This document shows positions 8,758 to 17,055 of a stretch of 64,000 nucleotides of DNA, piece by piece. The stretch's first letter is position 1; each line of letters starts with the position of its first letter. The DNA lies in the NCBI GenBank assembly GCA_947496535.1, contig CANMDE010000001.1, positions 248,001-312,000 of the forward strand. The letters are read 5' to 3'. The notes below the pieces were generated by a model. That model saw nothing but the letters and a program-made list of their open reading frames with translations. It was not told the origin of the DNA and ran no database searches. The DNA is from an uncultured Paracoccaceae bacterium (GTDB taxonomy: Bacteria > Pseudomonadota > Alphaproteobacteria > Rhodobacterales > Rhodobacteraceae). The translations under genes were made by a program, and so were the position numbers.

Positions 8758-9539
8758 CGTAGCTGAACCGTCGCACTGAGCATTTGATCAGCTGCAGTGA
8801 TAACCTTGGAGTTCAACTCGTACCCACGCTGCGCTTCGATCAGATTGGTGACTTCGCGCACTGGATCAACCGAGCTGTCCTCAAGATATCCCTGACGCAA
8901 AACACCTAAACCATCTTCGCCCGGTGCCGTCACAACCGACGGCCCCGAAGCGGGTGTTTCAAGAAAAAGGTTTGAGCCGATCGCCTCCAACCCTTTGGGG
9001 TTTGTGAAGCCGGCGAGGGTGAATTGCCCCAGCAATTGCGGCTCTACCTGATCATTGAAGTAGCCGTAGATTTCACCCTCTGCATTTATCGATATGGACC
9101 GAACGTCGCGCGGAACTGTGATATCCGGCACGACCGGATAACCGTCGGATGTGACGATCAGGCCATCGCCGGTCAGTTTCAGCCCGCCATCGCGTGTGTA
9201 GCCCGGAACGCCGGATGGCAGGGTGACTTCAAGATAACCCTCGCCTTCGATCGCGACATCAAGATCGCCGCCTGTTGCGGACAATGATCCCTGGCTTAGC
9301 ATGACGGAGACTGAACTTGCCCTGACGCCTAGACCCAGTTGCACGCCGGTCGGCAAAACGGTTCCATCCGATGCGTTGATGGAACCGGGCCGGGCCAATT
9401 GTTGATAGTGCAGATCGGCGAATTCGGCCCGCCGGGTGTTGTAGCCGGTTGTGTTCATGTTCGCGAGGTTGTTGGAAATGACATCAACCCGCATCTGCTG
9501 TGCTGACATGCCTGCGGCGGCTATTTTTAGTGCACGCAT
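8754..9539 (-). CDS. flgG: Flagellar distal rod protein FlgG
   Basis: The 261-residue product begins MRALKIAAAGMSAQQMRVDV and carries the rod-protein N-terminal motif SNNLANMNTTGYNTRRAEFA (about residues 22-41) and the matching C-terminal helix EVTNLIEAQRGYELNSKVI, the paired coiled-coil ends shared by axial proteins. The middle domain GYLEVTLPSGVPGYTRDG is typical of FlgG. It forms the distal rod through the peptidoglycan and outer membrane. It lies 12 bp after flgF and overlaps flgA. Confidence 0.96.
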   Translation of the reverse strand: MRALKIAAAGMSAQQMRVDVISNNLANMNTTGYNTRRAEFADLHYQQLARPGSINASDGTVLPTGVQLGLGVRASSVSVMLSQGSLSATGGDLDVAIEGEGYLEVTLPSGVPGYTRDGGLKLTGDGLIVTSDGYPVVPDITVPRDVRSISINAEGEIYGYFNDQVEPQLLGQFTLAGFTNPKGLEAIGSNLFLETPASGPSVVTAPGEDGLGVLRQGYLEDSSVDPVREVTNLIEAQRGYELNSKVITAADQMLSATVQLR

Positions 9540-9551
9540 TGATTGTCTCCT

Positions 9552-10268
9552 TTATCGCCGGATGGCCTGGATCACGCCGCGAACGCGTTCGTGTTCATTT
9601 TCAAGAAAGCCCTGACCAAATTCATATGCCCGCTGCACTTCGATCATGCGGCTGACCTGCAGGATGGGATTCACGTTGGAATCTTCCAAGAAGCCTTGCA
9701 TCACGCGGCCGTCCAGCGCCGGTTCAAACCCGCCCTGTGGGTCAAACATGACGCCGCTTTGCCGGAGCATTTGGTTGGGGTTCAACGGCGTCATGATACC
9801 GATTTGAGCGATCGGCTGGCCGCCATTGCTGATTGTGCCATCCGGGGCGATGGCGACCTGCCCCGCGCCTTGGGGGATGAAAACCGGGGCACCGCCTGCA
9901 TCAAGAACGGGGTAGCCGTCGGCTGTCACCAAATCCCCGTTTTCGTTTGGGGTGAACGCCCCCGCCCGTGTCAATCGCTGCCCTTGCGGTGTTTCGATCA
10001 GAAAGAACCCGTCACCTTCAATGGCCAGATCAAAGGGACCGCCGGTTTGGGACAGCCCTCCTTGGGTCATGACGGTATCGCGAACGGTCGCGGTCGCCAT
10101 AGATAGTGAATCAAAGCCCGGCCTAAGTGACTTTACATATTCGGAAAACATTACCCCTTCTGCCCGAAAACCGGTGGTCGAGGCGTTGGCGATGTTGTTT
10201 GCGACCGTCCGCATTTCGTTCAGCAGACCGGATTGCCGGGTCAAGGCGGCGTATGAGGTGTTATCCAT
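9552..10268 (-). CDS. flgF: Flagellar proximal rod protein FlgF
   Basis: A 238-residue axial protein, shorter than FlgG, with the N-terminal motif VANNIANASTTGFRAEGVMF, a central DGFFLIETPQGQRLTRAGAF segment and the C-terminal helix VSRMIEVQRAYEFGQGFLE. The VMFSEYV sequence after the N-terminal motif separates FlgF from FlgG. It assembles in the proximal rod. It is preceded by fliQ with a 3-bp gap and followed by flgG. Confidence 0.94.
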   Translation of the reverse strand: MDNTSYAALTRQSGLLNEMRTVANNIANASTTGFRAEGVMFSEYVKSLRPGFDSLSMATATVRDTVMTQGGLSQTGGPFDLAIEGDGFFLIETPQGQRLTRAGAFTPNENGDLVTADGYPVLDAGGAPVFIPQGAGQVAIAPDGTISNGGQPIAQIGIMTPLNPNQMLRQSGVMFDPQGGFEPALDGRVMQGFLEDSNVNPILQVSRMIEVQRAYEFGQGFLENEHERVRGVIQAIRR

Positions 10269-10271
10269 TGT

Positions 10272-10538
10272 TTAACCGCCTGCTATGATTGGGATCAGTG
10301 AGTTTTGAAAAAAATCGACAAGGGTATCGGTCATGAAAGCCATAGTCGCCCAGAAAACCCCGACGATAGCCGCGAGTTTTGGCACGAATGTCAGCGTCAT
10401 TTCCTGCACCGAAGTCAGCGCCTGAAAAAGACCCACGACCAGTCCGGTGACCAGGGCCACGGTCAGGATCGGGATCGAAATGGTGAAAGCTACCCACAAA
10501 CCCTGACGCAGCGTGTCGTAGAAAACCGCCTCGTCCAT
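10272..10538 (-). CDS. fliQ: Flagellar export gate protein FliQ
   Basis: An 88-residue protein with two membrane segments (about 14-40 and 52-77) and the family pattern GLVVGLFQALTSVQEMTLTF between them. FliQ forms the outer layer of the FliPQR export gate. Its start codon shares one base with the fliE stop (TGATG), so the two are translationally coupled. The length agrees with the family standard of 88-90 residues. Confidence 0.95.
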   Translation of the reverse strand: MDEAVFYDTLRQGLWVAFTISIPILTVALVTGLVVGLFQALTSVQEMTLTFVPKLAAIVGVFWATMAFMTDTLVDFFQNSLIPIIAGG

Positions 10539-10822
10539 CAGACAGGCATACGCAGGATTTCCTGATAGGCTTCAACCACCTTGTCACGCACAGTGACAGC
10601 GGTCTGCACGGCCAGCTCTGTTTGCGCCAGTGCCTGGACCAGGGCATGAGGGTCTGCGCCAGATGTCATTGCCGACATCGCTGTTGCCTCACTGTTTTGC
10701 AGTGTGGTCATGAAGTCCTGAGCTGCCCCCATAAGGGCGTTTTCAGATGTGGCGTGATCGGGCGCCGTGACGTTTTTGCTGGCCGCGTAATTGCGTGCGA
10801 CAAGGGTGCTGTTCACTTCCAT
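10538..10822 (-). CDS. fliE: Flagellar MS ring-rod adaptor FliE
   Basis: A 94-residue protein with a variable N-terminus and a conserved helical C-terminal half: EATAMSAMTSGADPHALVQA, then LAQTELAVQTAVTVRDKVVEAYQEILRMPV, which is the FliE signature. It joins the MS ring to the proximal rod and is among the first exported subunits. AAGGAG lies upstream of the ATG at 10822. It sits between flgC (12-bp gap) and fliQ. Confidence 0.94.
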   Translation of the reverse strand: MEVNSTLVARNYAASKNVTAPDHATSENALMGAAQDFMTTLQNSEATAMSAMTSGADPHALVQALAQTELAVQTAVTVRDKVVEAYQEILRMPV

Positions 10823-10833
10823 ATCGGGCTCCT

Positions 10834-11220
10834 TTAGTTTCTGAGAAGTTCCATCAGTGATGATGACATTTGCCGCACCTGATCGAACATTTTCAGGTTG
10901 GCCTCGTAGCTGCGCTGCGCTTCACGCGCGTCCGCAATTTCGATGAGCAGGTTGACGTTGGACCCGTCGTAGTGCCCGGTGCCATCGGCCAACGGGTTGG
11001 CAGGATCATAGACCCGTGTCAGATCCGTCCGGTCGAGCTGCAAAGCACCGGTTTGGACGGCCCCGGTCTTGTCTGCCATCGCCTCTTCAAATGATACGAT
11101 TTTCCGACGGTAACCGGGCGTGTCGGTATTTGCGATGTTTTCCGAGACATGCCGCAGCCGTGTCGCCTGTGCTTTCATTCCGCTCGTGGCAACGGACATC
11201 GCATCTGCAAAATCTGTCAT
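10834..11220 (-). CDS. flgC: Flagellar proximal rod protein FlgC
   Basis: A 128-residue rod protein with the N-terminal axial motif RHVSENIANTDTPGYRRKIV (about residues 24-43), the GSNVNLLIEIADAREAQRSY stretch and a C-terminal helix NLKMFDQVRQMSSSLMELLRN. Length and motifs agree with FlgC. It follows flgB by 8 bp in the same operon. Confidence 0.95.
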   Translation of the reverse strand: MTDFADAMSVATSGMKAQATRLRHVSENIANTDTPGYRRKIVSFEEAMADKTGAVQTGALQLDRTDLTRVYDPANPLADGTGHYDGSNVNLLIEIADAREAQRSYEANLKMFDQVRQMSSSLMELLRN

Positions 11221-11228
11221 AGTTCCAC

Positions 11229-11609
11229 CTATGCCTTGCCAAGCGTAGTGCGCAGGACCGTCAGCCCGTGCCGGTAAATGGCTAACGCCCGGCTATGCTC
11301 TCGGCTGATTGCAACCGAATTCAGCAACTCCTCCTCCAGCGAGACGGTGTTGCCGTTTGGTGCGGCCTCGGACGCCGTCTTGATAGCCAGAGCGTTATGT
11401 TGCGCGTCTGCCGTGACGTGCCCCGCGCGGGTGGTGCGCAGACCGCCCACATCCAGATTGCGGTAACTTTCGGAAAATGATGAAACGTGCTGCGCCTGAT
11501 AACCCGGCGTATCCGCATTCGCGATGTTTCGTGCCACAAACGCCTGCTGCGTGCCAGCATGTTGCGCCATCGTGCCAGCCGTGTGGAACAGGTTCAATGA
11601 ATGATGCAT
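11229..11609 (-). CDS. flgB: Flagellar proximal rod protein FlgB
   Basis: A 126-residue product from the ATG at 11609, chosen because GGGAG lies 8 bases before it; the frame extends upstream to 11636 without an equally good signal. The motif RNIANADTPGYQAQHVSSFS (about residues 26-45) is the rod-protein N-terminal signature, and the C-terminus EHSRALAIYRHGLTVLRTTL matches FlgB. It is the first gene of the nine-gene minus-strand operon, so the promoter should lie in the 85 bp between it and fliI. Confidence 0.94.
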   Translation of the reverse strand: MHHSLNLFHTAGTMAQHAGTQQAFVARNIANADTPGYQAQHVSSFSESYRNLDVGGLRTTRAGHVTADAQHNALAIKTASEAAPNGNTVSLEEELLNSVAISREHSRALAIYRHGLTVLRTTLGKA

Positions 11610-11694
11610 TGGGGCTTCTCCCTCATTCTGTTTCAACGAAGCATTAAGCCTGATTCCTTAAGAAGAGGTTGTACGATCCTGATGAGAACAAAAG
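11610..11694. promoter_or_regulatory. Divergent promoter region between flgB operon and fliI
   Basis: Eighty-five bases separate two divergent flagellar genes and must hold both promoters. Two TTAA tetranucleotides (11645-11648 and 11659-11662) occur 10 bp apart. This is like CtrA half-sites but the spacing differs from the usual 7 bp, so I do not call a CtrA site. Confidence 0.4.
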
Positions 11695-13047
11695 ATGATC
11701 AAAAATATCTTCGATCAGATGACGATTGCGGTCAGTCATTTAGAATCGGTTCATAAAGTCGGCCGCGTTTTGGGCGTTTCTGCAGGAACCGTTCAGATTG
11801 GCGGTCTGGCTGATGCGGCCGGCATTGGTGACCGGGTTCAGATCGTTGTGGCAGGTGGTCGATTGAGCGGTGAAATCATCAAGCTGGACCAGTCGGGGGC
11901 TTATGCGCTGATTGATGGGACGGACGATGGCCTGTCGATTGGCGACAAGGTCATCTTGCAGAAACCGCCCATTTTCGCGCCACATCATAGCTGGATTGGC
12001 CGTGTGATTGATCCTGACGGTCAGCCACTGGATGGTCGCCCGCTTTTGCCAGGTGATCGGCGGGGGAGGATGGTAGCCGACGCCTTGCCAGCCCAAATGC
12101 GGCGACCCATGGGCAAGCGTTTGGAAACTGGCATCGCCATTTTCAATACGATGCTTCCTTTGGTGCGCGGGCAACGCGTCGGGCTTTTTGCCGGGTCCGG
12201 TGTGGGCAAATCGACTCTCCTGGCCGATCTGGCGCGCGGAGTTGATGCAGATGTCATTGTCATTGGTCTGGTCGGTGAAAGGGGCAGGGAGGTGCGGCAT
12301 TTCGTGCAAGAGGTACTGGGCCCCGAAGGGATGAAACGCGCAATTGTGGTCGCTGCGACGTCTGACGCCGCGCCGCAGGTTAGACGCCGCTGCGCCCTAG
12401 CTGCGATGGCAGTGGCCGAGTATTTTCGCGATCAGGGGCAGCATGCACTTTTATTGATCGACTCCGTCACACGCTTTTGCGAGGCACATCGTGAGGTCGC
12501 GGTCGCTGCGGGCGAACCGGCCAATTTACGTGGATATCCTGCGTCAACCGGGGCTGCGGTGGCGGGATTGTCGGAAAGGGCGGGGCCGGGGATCGGCGAA
12601 AGTGGCGACATTACTGCCATCTTTTCGGTGCTGGTCGCCGGATCAGACATGGAAGAACCTGTCGCCGATATGCTGCGCGGCACATTGGACGGGCACATCG
12701 TGTTGGACCGCGAAATCGCAGAGCGCGGCCGCTTTCCCGCCATTGATGTCTTGCGGTCCGTTTCGCGGTCACTGCCGGACGCCGCCAGCGCACAAGAAAA
12801 CGCACTTATCGCGCAGGCTCGCCGATGCCTTGGTACTTATGACCGGGCCGAACTAATGATTCAGTCAGGACTTTACAGTTCCGGTTCTGATCAGAGTATC
12901 GACAAGGCCATCGCGTGCATGCCGGATTTGGAAAACCTTTTCGCCACAAAAGACCAACGCGGAACAATGGCGCATTTTGCCAAGCTCAGACAGGCGCTAA
13001 GCGGATCATCCGGCCAGATGGCAACTGATGAGTATCCTGCCGTTTGA
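11695..13047 (+). CDS. fliI: Flagellum-specific export ATPase FliI
   Basis: The 450-residue product is an F1-beta-like ATPase. Walker A is AGSGVGKS at residues 166-173, Walker B is in HALLLIDSVTRF near 250, and the family segment GYPASTGAAVAGLSERAG lies near 280-297. It energises unloading of chaperoned substrates into the export gate. The start at 11695 is weakly supported by a ribosome site; a second ATG at 11719 is possible. It stands alone on the plus strand; fliH is not recognised in the window. Confidence 0.95.
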   Translation: MIKNIFDQMTIAVSHLESVHKVGRVLGVSAGTVQIGGLADAAGIGDRVQIVVAGGRLSGEIIKLDQSGAYALIDGTDDGLSIGDKVILQKPPIFAPHHSWIGRVIDPDGQPLDGRPLLPGDRRGRMVADALPAQMRRPMGKRLETGIAIFNTMLPLVRGQRVGLFAGSGVGKSTLLADLARGVDADVIVIGLVGERGREVRHFVQEVLGPEGMKRAIVVAATSDAAPQVRRRCALAAMAVAEYFRDQGQHALLLIDSVTRFCEAHREVAVAAGEPANLRGYPASTGAAVAGLSERAGPGIGESGDITAIFSVLVAGSDMEEPVADMLRGTLDGHIVLDREIAERGRFPAIDVLRSVSRSLPDAASAQENALIAQARRCLGTYDRAELMIQSGLYSSGSDQSIDKAIACMPDLENLFATKDQRGTMAHFAKLRQALSGSSGQMATDEYPAV

Positions 13048-13284
13048 TCGATATGAAAGCAGGAGACCGTTGATCACCTACTCATCAGGGATGGAACGCC
13101 GTAGCAGACATCGGGCGTCGGAAGATGTGATCTGATCGATTACGTCTTACAGACCGCATGGAATATCAGACATATGCTGCTTGGGGCACAATATGGTAGG
13201 CAGGCCATTATTTCTTTGGTTTGGGGCTGGCCCACCATTCAATCTTCTATTTTTGATAAACAGGCACGTCACTTCCAAAATGAA
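13048..13284. other. Intergenic gap between convergent fliI and DUF1217 gene
   Basis: Two hundred and thirty-seven bases without a supported gene. A 10-bp inverted repeat has one arm inside the fliI 3' end (13025-13034, CTGATGAGTA) and the other at 13079-13088 (TACTCATCAG), with a 44-base spacer. No T-tract follows, so it is not a clear terminator. Nothing else was recognised. Confidence 0.3.
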
Positions 13285-14079
13285 TCAAGAAACGCCCGAT
13301 TGCAAAAGTGCCAGTGCGGTCGACGCGCCACTGATTGTGCCGACATTTGCCGCCTCTGATTTAATCAAAAAGAGCCGAACCAGTTTTTCCTGAATTTCCG
13401 GGTCGTTAAAGTCTGTTACGCTATCTGTCCCAAACACGGATTGCGCCCGCTCCTGAAAGATTGTCAGCTGATCATCGATATCGATGCTAGCAATGCTTGA
13501 AGACAATCCAAGCGCGGTTTCAAAGACGCTGCGAAGCGGTGCGTTGCCCATGACAGAAAACCATTGCGCATCGACCCCACTGGCATCATCGGTGACATCT
13601 GCCACGCCCTGCGCAATATTCAATGCCAGCCGCAGATCATTGTTCTGTTCGCCAACAGCCGCCTCAAACTGCCGTTTCTCAAAGCGATCAATGACGTCTT
13701 CCTGAACAAAGGACAAATTGATGCGTGGAAGTTCGTTGTCGAACCCAAATGTATCGGCCAAGTCAGCATATCTTGTGTCTGTCAGCCGATTGGCGAGCGC
13801 GTCATCGTCCGTCGCCCCATCTTCGAGAATCTTTTGGATGAAAGCTTTATTGTCGATATCGTCATCCAGCCCGAAAGCACCCAGGGTGACCTCAAGCAAT
13901 TGCCGGTTATTGACCAACTCCTCTGCGGTATGGACATTTCCGATGTTTTCCCGAAAATAGTCTGTCGCACGGGTAATCGGCTGGCTTTCAGAGAATGCGG
14001 TCTGCTGGCTTTCGATTGTACGTTCGAGAAACCGCCAACCAACATAGCCGGTAAGGGGTACAACGGGTTGAAAACTCAT
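13285..14079 (-). CDS. DUF1217 flagellar-cluster protein
   Basis: A 264-residue soluble protein. The beginning MSFQPVVPLTGYVGWRFLER and the repeated pattern RATDYFRENIGNVHTAEELV, with ADTFGFDNELP in the middle, resemble the DUF1217 family found in alphaproteobacterial flagellar clusters, whose exact function is not settled. There is no signal peptide. It overlaps the flbT stop by 4 bp (ATGA), so it is probably made together with FlaF and FlbT. A role in rod or hook assembly is a guess from context. Confidence 0.8.
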   Translation of the reverse strand: MSFQPVVPLTGYVGWRFLERTIESQQTAFSESQPITRATDYFRENIGNVHTAEELVNNRQLLEVTLGAFGLDDDIDNKAFIQKILEDGATDDDALANRLTDTRYADLADTFGFDNELPRINLSFVQEDVIDRFEKRQFEAAVGEQNNDLRLALNIAQGVADVTDDASGVDAQWFSVMGNAPLRSVFETALGLSSSIASIDIDDQLTIFQERAQSVFGTDSVTDFNDPEIQEKLVRLFLIKSEAANVGTISGASTALALLQSGVS

Positions 14080-14480
14080 ATCGTTCGCGTGCCCAGCAGG
14101 CGCGCCTCTCTTGGTAAAAGCAGCCTTAGTGCTTTCAGAACGCGGTAGAAATCGTTGCCGTTGGTTGCCTCCGTCGCTGCATTGAGATGAGTGCGACTGT
14201 CATCATCCCTGAGTGCCTGGCTAAGCTGTTCGATGCCGCGCAGAATCTGCAACCGTGCATCCTCTTGCGTGACATCACCTGAAAGGACTAGCTGCGCGAT
14301 GTAACAGACACGCCTGACGGGGGTGTTGACCTCATCTGGCTTTATGGCGTCGCGCAATCGAAGGATGTTTGCGTTTGGTGTCAGGATTGACAGGCGGCTT
14401 CGTCGGTCGCCGTTTTCGACCACCGCCCCGTTGACAAGAACCCTTTCGCGCGGGTTGAGCTTCAGAACAAGGCCCGCCAT
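14076..14480 (-). CDS. flbT: Flagellin synthesis regulator FlbT
   Basis: A 134-residue protein starting MAGLVLKLNPRERVLVNGAV with the following VENGDRRSRLSI, a match to FlbT. In Caulobacter FlbT binds flagellin mRNA and lowers its stability until the hook is complete; FlaF acts in the opposite direction. Its position downstream of flaF and close to the flagellin gene supports the same role. The start shares one base with the flaF stop (TGATG) and the stop overlaps the DUF1217 gene. Confidence 0.93.
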   Translation of the reverse strand: MAGLVLKLNPRERVLVNGAVVENGDRRSRLSILTPNANILRLRDAIKPDEVNTPVRRVCYIAQLVLSGDVTQEDARLQILRGIEQLSQALRDDDSRTHLNAATEATNGNDFYRVLKALRLLLPREARLLGTRTI

Positions 14481-14854
14481 CAGGTCGCCCCTTGTCCGCT
14501 AAGGCCGCGCAGGACAGCCGTATTGATATCGATAAGTGCAGAGGCATCGGCCTTTTGATTCAAAACCTTCTGGCTGTGCTGATCAGTAAATTCGGCCAAG
14601 TAGAAAATTTGCGCACGCAGCGATTCCGGCAGCGCATTGTCTGGCTCTGCCACCTCTGCCGCCAATGTGGTCCACATTCGGCGGTTGCTGTGCAAGGCGG
14701 CGGCGAGTTCGGGAAAGTTGATGGGGGGCGTTGATATTGCTTTTTTAAGCCGGGCTGTGACACGGCTGACGAGCTGGGCTTCGATTGACCGTTCTGTACG
14801 GATTGAAACCTGGGTCGGGGCGTAAGCTTGCTGGGCTTGCAGAATAGCGTTCAC
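14480..14854 (-). CDS. flaF: Flagellin synthesis regulator FlaF
   Basis: The frame is open upstream to 14938, but the best start is the GTG at 14854, preceded by AAGGAA and giving a 124-residue protein of normal FlaF length beginning (M)NAILQAQQAYAPTQVSIRTE. The body has the FlaF pattern ALHSNRRMWTTLAAEVAEPD and ends SALIDINTAVLRGLSGQGAT. FlaF is needed for flagellin translation or secretion and works with FlbT. It lies 93 bp after the flagellin gene. Confidence 0.92.
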   Translation of the reverse strand: MNAILQAQQAYAPTQVSIRTERSIEAQLVSRVTARLKKAISTPPINFPELAAALHSNRRMWTTLAAEVAEPDNALPESLRAQIFYLAEFTDQHSQKVLNQKADASALIDINTAVLRGLSGQGAT

Positions 14855-14914
14855 GGGAAGTTCCTTCCGGGACAGCATTGAATGGGGTGCGGTTTTACCG
14901 CAGCGAAGGTGATT

Positions 14915-14938
14915 GTGGCGCCAGAATACCGGCGCCAC
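14915..14938 (-). terminator. Perfect hairpin between flagellin and flaF
   Basis: GTGGCGCC (14915-14922) pairs with GGCGCCAC (14931-14938) around an 8-base loop, starting 9 bases after the flagellin stop on the minus strand. There is no clear T-run after it, so it may be a stabilising 3' stem or an incomplete terminator that limits read-through from the strongly expressed flagellin gene into flaF-flbT. Confidence 0.55.
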
Positions 14939-14946
14939 GTATCAGA

Positions 14947-16500
14947 TTACTGGAACAGTGACAGAATTGTCTGTGGTGCCTGGTTGGCAATCGACAGCGA
15001 CTGAACACCCAGCTGCTGCTGTACCTGCAAGGCTTGCAGACGAGCGGATGTCTCTTCCATATCGGCGTCAACCAAGGCGCCGATGCCAGATTTGAGAGAG
15101 TCGGTCAGGTTCGAGATAAACTCGGCCTGTGTTTCGATCCGTCCCTGGCTGGAGCCGAATTCAGCGGCGGCATCAATTGTGGTGTCGATATAGGTTTCGA
15201 CATTTGCAAGCGCCGCCGCGACGCCTTCATCACTTGTCACATCAAGGCTGTCCAAGCCAACAAGACCGCCAGTCGCTGTACCGCCAGCAGCACCTGCACC
15301 CGTAAGCGCGATATCGGTTGCGCTGTCATTGTCGATCTGTAGCGTCCAGGCCCCCGTCGCCTCATCTTGTTTGACGTTGGTTGAGATGTTTTCCACACCG
15401 GCGCCATCGATGACTGTCTTGAGACCCCGTGCGACATCCTCAAATGTTTCGCCCGGACCGGCAACGTAGTCGTGATTTACGCCACCAATTGAAACGCGGT
15501 ATCCGTCACCTTCGTTCACACCGGCTGTTCCCGAGAAGGTAAGTGTTGATGCCCGCGCATCGATTGTTTCGCCTGTAAAGCCAGCACCTGCAGCCCCTGC
15601 ACCAGTGCCGTTAACGTCGGTCGTGGCGGTTGCATCAGTTGTGGAGAAGTTGACCTCTACATCATCGAATTTCGACCCCGATGCCAAAGTGATAGTGCCG
15701 GTTGCAGCTGTTGCCGAGACACCTTCAATACCGGCCGCGTTGAGCGCGGCGGTGACACCATCAGCGATAGATGTGGCTGTGTTGCCCGTCGCCTCAGAGG
15801 TGAATGTCACTGTTTCACCGGCAACCTGAAGATTGTACGTATTGCTGGAGGCGGCTGTGGTGCCTGCCAACTCGATCGTCATTGTGTTGCCGGCGTTCGA
15901 AAACTCTGTCCCGGCAACGCCAGCCAGGCTATTCGCGCCGTCAACGGTAGTGACATTGCCACTCAGATCAGCACCGGTACCGTAAACACCAGCGTCAAAG
16001 CTCAAGTCCTGACGCGCGACTGTAATGTTGGAGGCTGTAACCGTTCCATCGCTGGAGCGGTCAAGCGAGGATAGTACGTTTACATCATCCGTCCCACTGA
16101 GCATATTCAGCCCGTTGAACTGGGCTGCACCGACAACCGCTGAAATCTGATCGGTCAGCGCGTTGATATCATCTTGCAGCTTGGTCCGGTCAACGTTTTC
16201 ACCTTGTGCGGCGACGATCTTTTCCTTCATTTCAGTCAAAAGGTCGGTCACGGTTTCCGCGCCATTTCTGGCAACAGCGACTGACGACTCTCCCAAAGAA
16301 AGGCTTTCTGAAATGGCTTTGAAACCCTTGACGTCGGATTCCATAACCTTGGAGATCGCCCAAACGGCAGAGTTATCCTTGGCCGACCCAACCTCTTTGC
16401 CAGTCGAGATCATTGATTGGGTTTTCGACAAATCACCGTTGATGGATTTCAGTGTCTGAAGCGCGACCATCGCGCTGTTGTTGGTCAGAATGCTGGACAT
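14947..16500 (-). CDS. fliC: Flagellin with enlarged repeat-containing central region
   Basis: A 517-residue flagellin. The N-terminal D0/D1 helices (MSSILTNNSAMVALQTLKSI, residues 1 to about 135) and C-terminal D1/D0 helices (about 425-517, ending QAPQTILSLFQ) are clear. The centre is long and rich in Ala, Thr and Gly and contains two related units of about 70-80 residues (about 206-275 and 318-398), each with a strand-like YxLQVAGETVTF or YRVSIGGVNHDY element, an Ala-rich helix and a TLxxxxxS strand. These units would form the exposed outer domains. No signal peptide is expected, since export is by the flagellar system. Flagellins of alphaproteobacteria are often nearer 270-400 residues, so this one is large. 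Confidence 0.95.
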   Translation of the reverse strand: MSSILTNNSAMVALQTLKSINGDLSKTQSMISTGKEVGSAKDNSAVWAISKVMESDVKGFKAISESLSLGESSVAVARNGAETVTDLLTEMKEKIVAAQGENVDRTKLQDDINALTDQISAVVGAAQFNGLNMLSGTDDVNVLSSLDRSSDGTVTASNITVARQDLSFDAGVYGTGADLSGNVTTVDGANSLAGVAGTEFSNAGNTMTIELAGTTAASSNTYNLQVAGETVTFTSEATGNTATSIADGVTAALNAAGIEGVSATAATGTITLASGSKFDDVEVNFSTTDATATTDVNGTGAGAAGAGFTGETIDARASTLTFSGTAGVNEGDGYRVSIGGVNHDYVAGPGETFEDVARGLKTVIDGAGVENISTNVKQDEATGAWTLQIDNDSATDIALTGAGAAGGTATGGLVGLDSLDVTSDEGVAAALANVETYIDTTIDAAAEFGSSQGRIETQAEFISNLTDSLKSGIGALVDADMEETSARLQALQVQQQLGVQSLSIANQAPQTILSLFQ

Positions 16501-16713
16501 TGATTTGGTCTCTTTCTAAATGGCGCTTCGCGCCGGTTTAATTTCGGAAACCCCGGAAATCCGAGGAATGAGACGTCGTTCTGACGGAGAAATCGATGCG
16601 ATGTTTCAACACCGAGCCTTTGTGGCAGTGGAAGCAGATGACTGTTTTGCATTGAACAAAACGTTAAGGGGACCCCATGAAATCAGGCGAATTTGATCCA
16701 ATTTTGAAGGGTA
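16501..16713 (-). promoter_or_regulatory. Upstream region of flagellin gene
   Basis: The 213 bp between the FlgN-like gene and flagellin should hold the flagellin promoter and its 5' leader, the likely target of FlbT. On the minus strand TTAACGTTTTGTTCA (16667-16653) resembles a CtrA box (TTAA-N7-TTAA) with one mismatch. An inverted repeat GTTTTG (16644-16649) / CAAAAC (16657-16662) overlaps it. A direct GGAAA repeat lies near 16545-16560. None of these is proven. Confidence 0.35.
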
Positions 16714-17055
16714 TTATGCCTTCTTTTCGATATCAGGTTTTGTCGTCGGATATGTCGCCATCTGCCCGGATTGATCATAAACGCTCAGGCCTGCTCGCAC
16801 GTGATCCAGCGCTGCCAGCCTGGTTTGTGCCGCGTGGACCCCGGCAATGGCTGCGGCAAGAAGGCTCTGATTACGGTCTATGGCCTGCTTCAATCGCGAC
16901 AGTTCTGCGTTGCTTAGTGTCGCTTGCGCCACCTGCAAAAAGAGATCTTCTTTCTTCCCGGCCATTTCATCCAGCCGAGCAAATCCCGCCTTGCGGATCG
17001 CTTCCCTCTCCTGCGACAGATGGGTCATGAGTGCATTGTAAGCCGCACTACTCAT
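16714..17055 (-). CDS. flgN: FlgN-like flagellar export chaperone
   Basis: A 113-residue, all-helical charged protein (MSSAAYNALMTHLSQEREAI and a second helix with SRLKQAIDRNQSLLAAAIAG), with the tail LSVYDQSGQMATYPTTKPD. The length and helix pattern are those of FlgN, the chaperone of the hook-filament junction proteins FlgK and FlgL, though primary sequence identity in this family is low. It overlaps the end of the FlgJ-like gene by 8 bp, supporting a flagellar role. FlgK and FlgL themselves are not encoded in the window. Confidence 0.75.
   Translation of the reverse strand: MSSAAYNALMTHLSQEREAIRKAGFARLDEMAGKKEDLFLQVAQATLSNAELSRLKQAIDRNQSLLAAAIAGVHAAQTRLAALDHVRAGLSVYDQSGQMATYPTTKPDIEKKA

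Noticed and set aside
13048..13284. Small genes in the gap after fliI
   Set aside because: Plus-strand frames here have no ribosome sites and no recognisable sequence.
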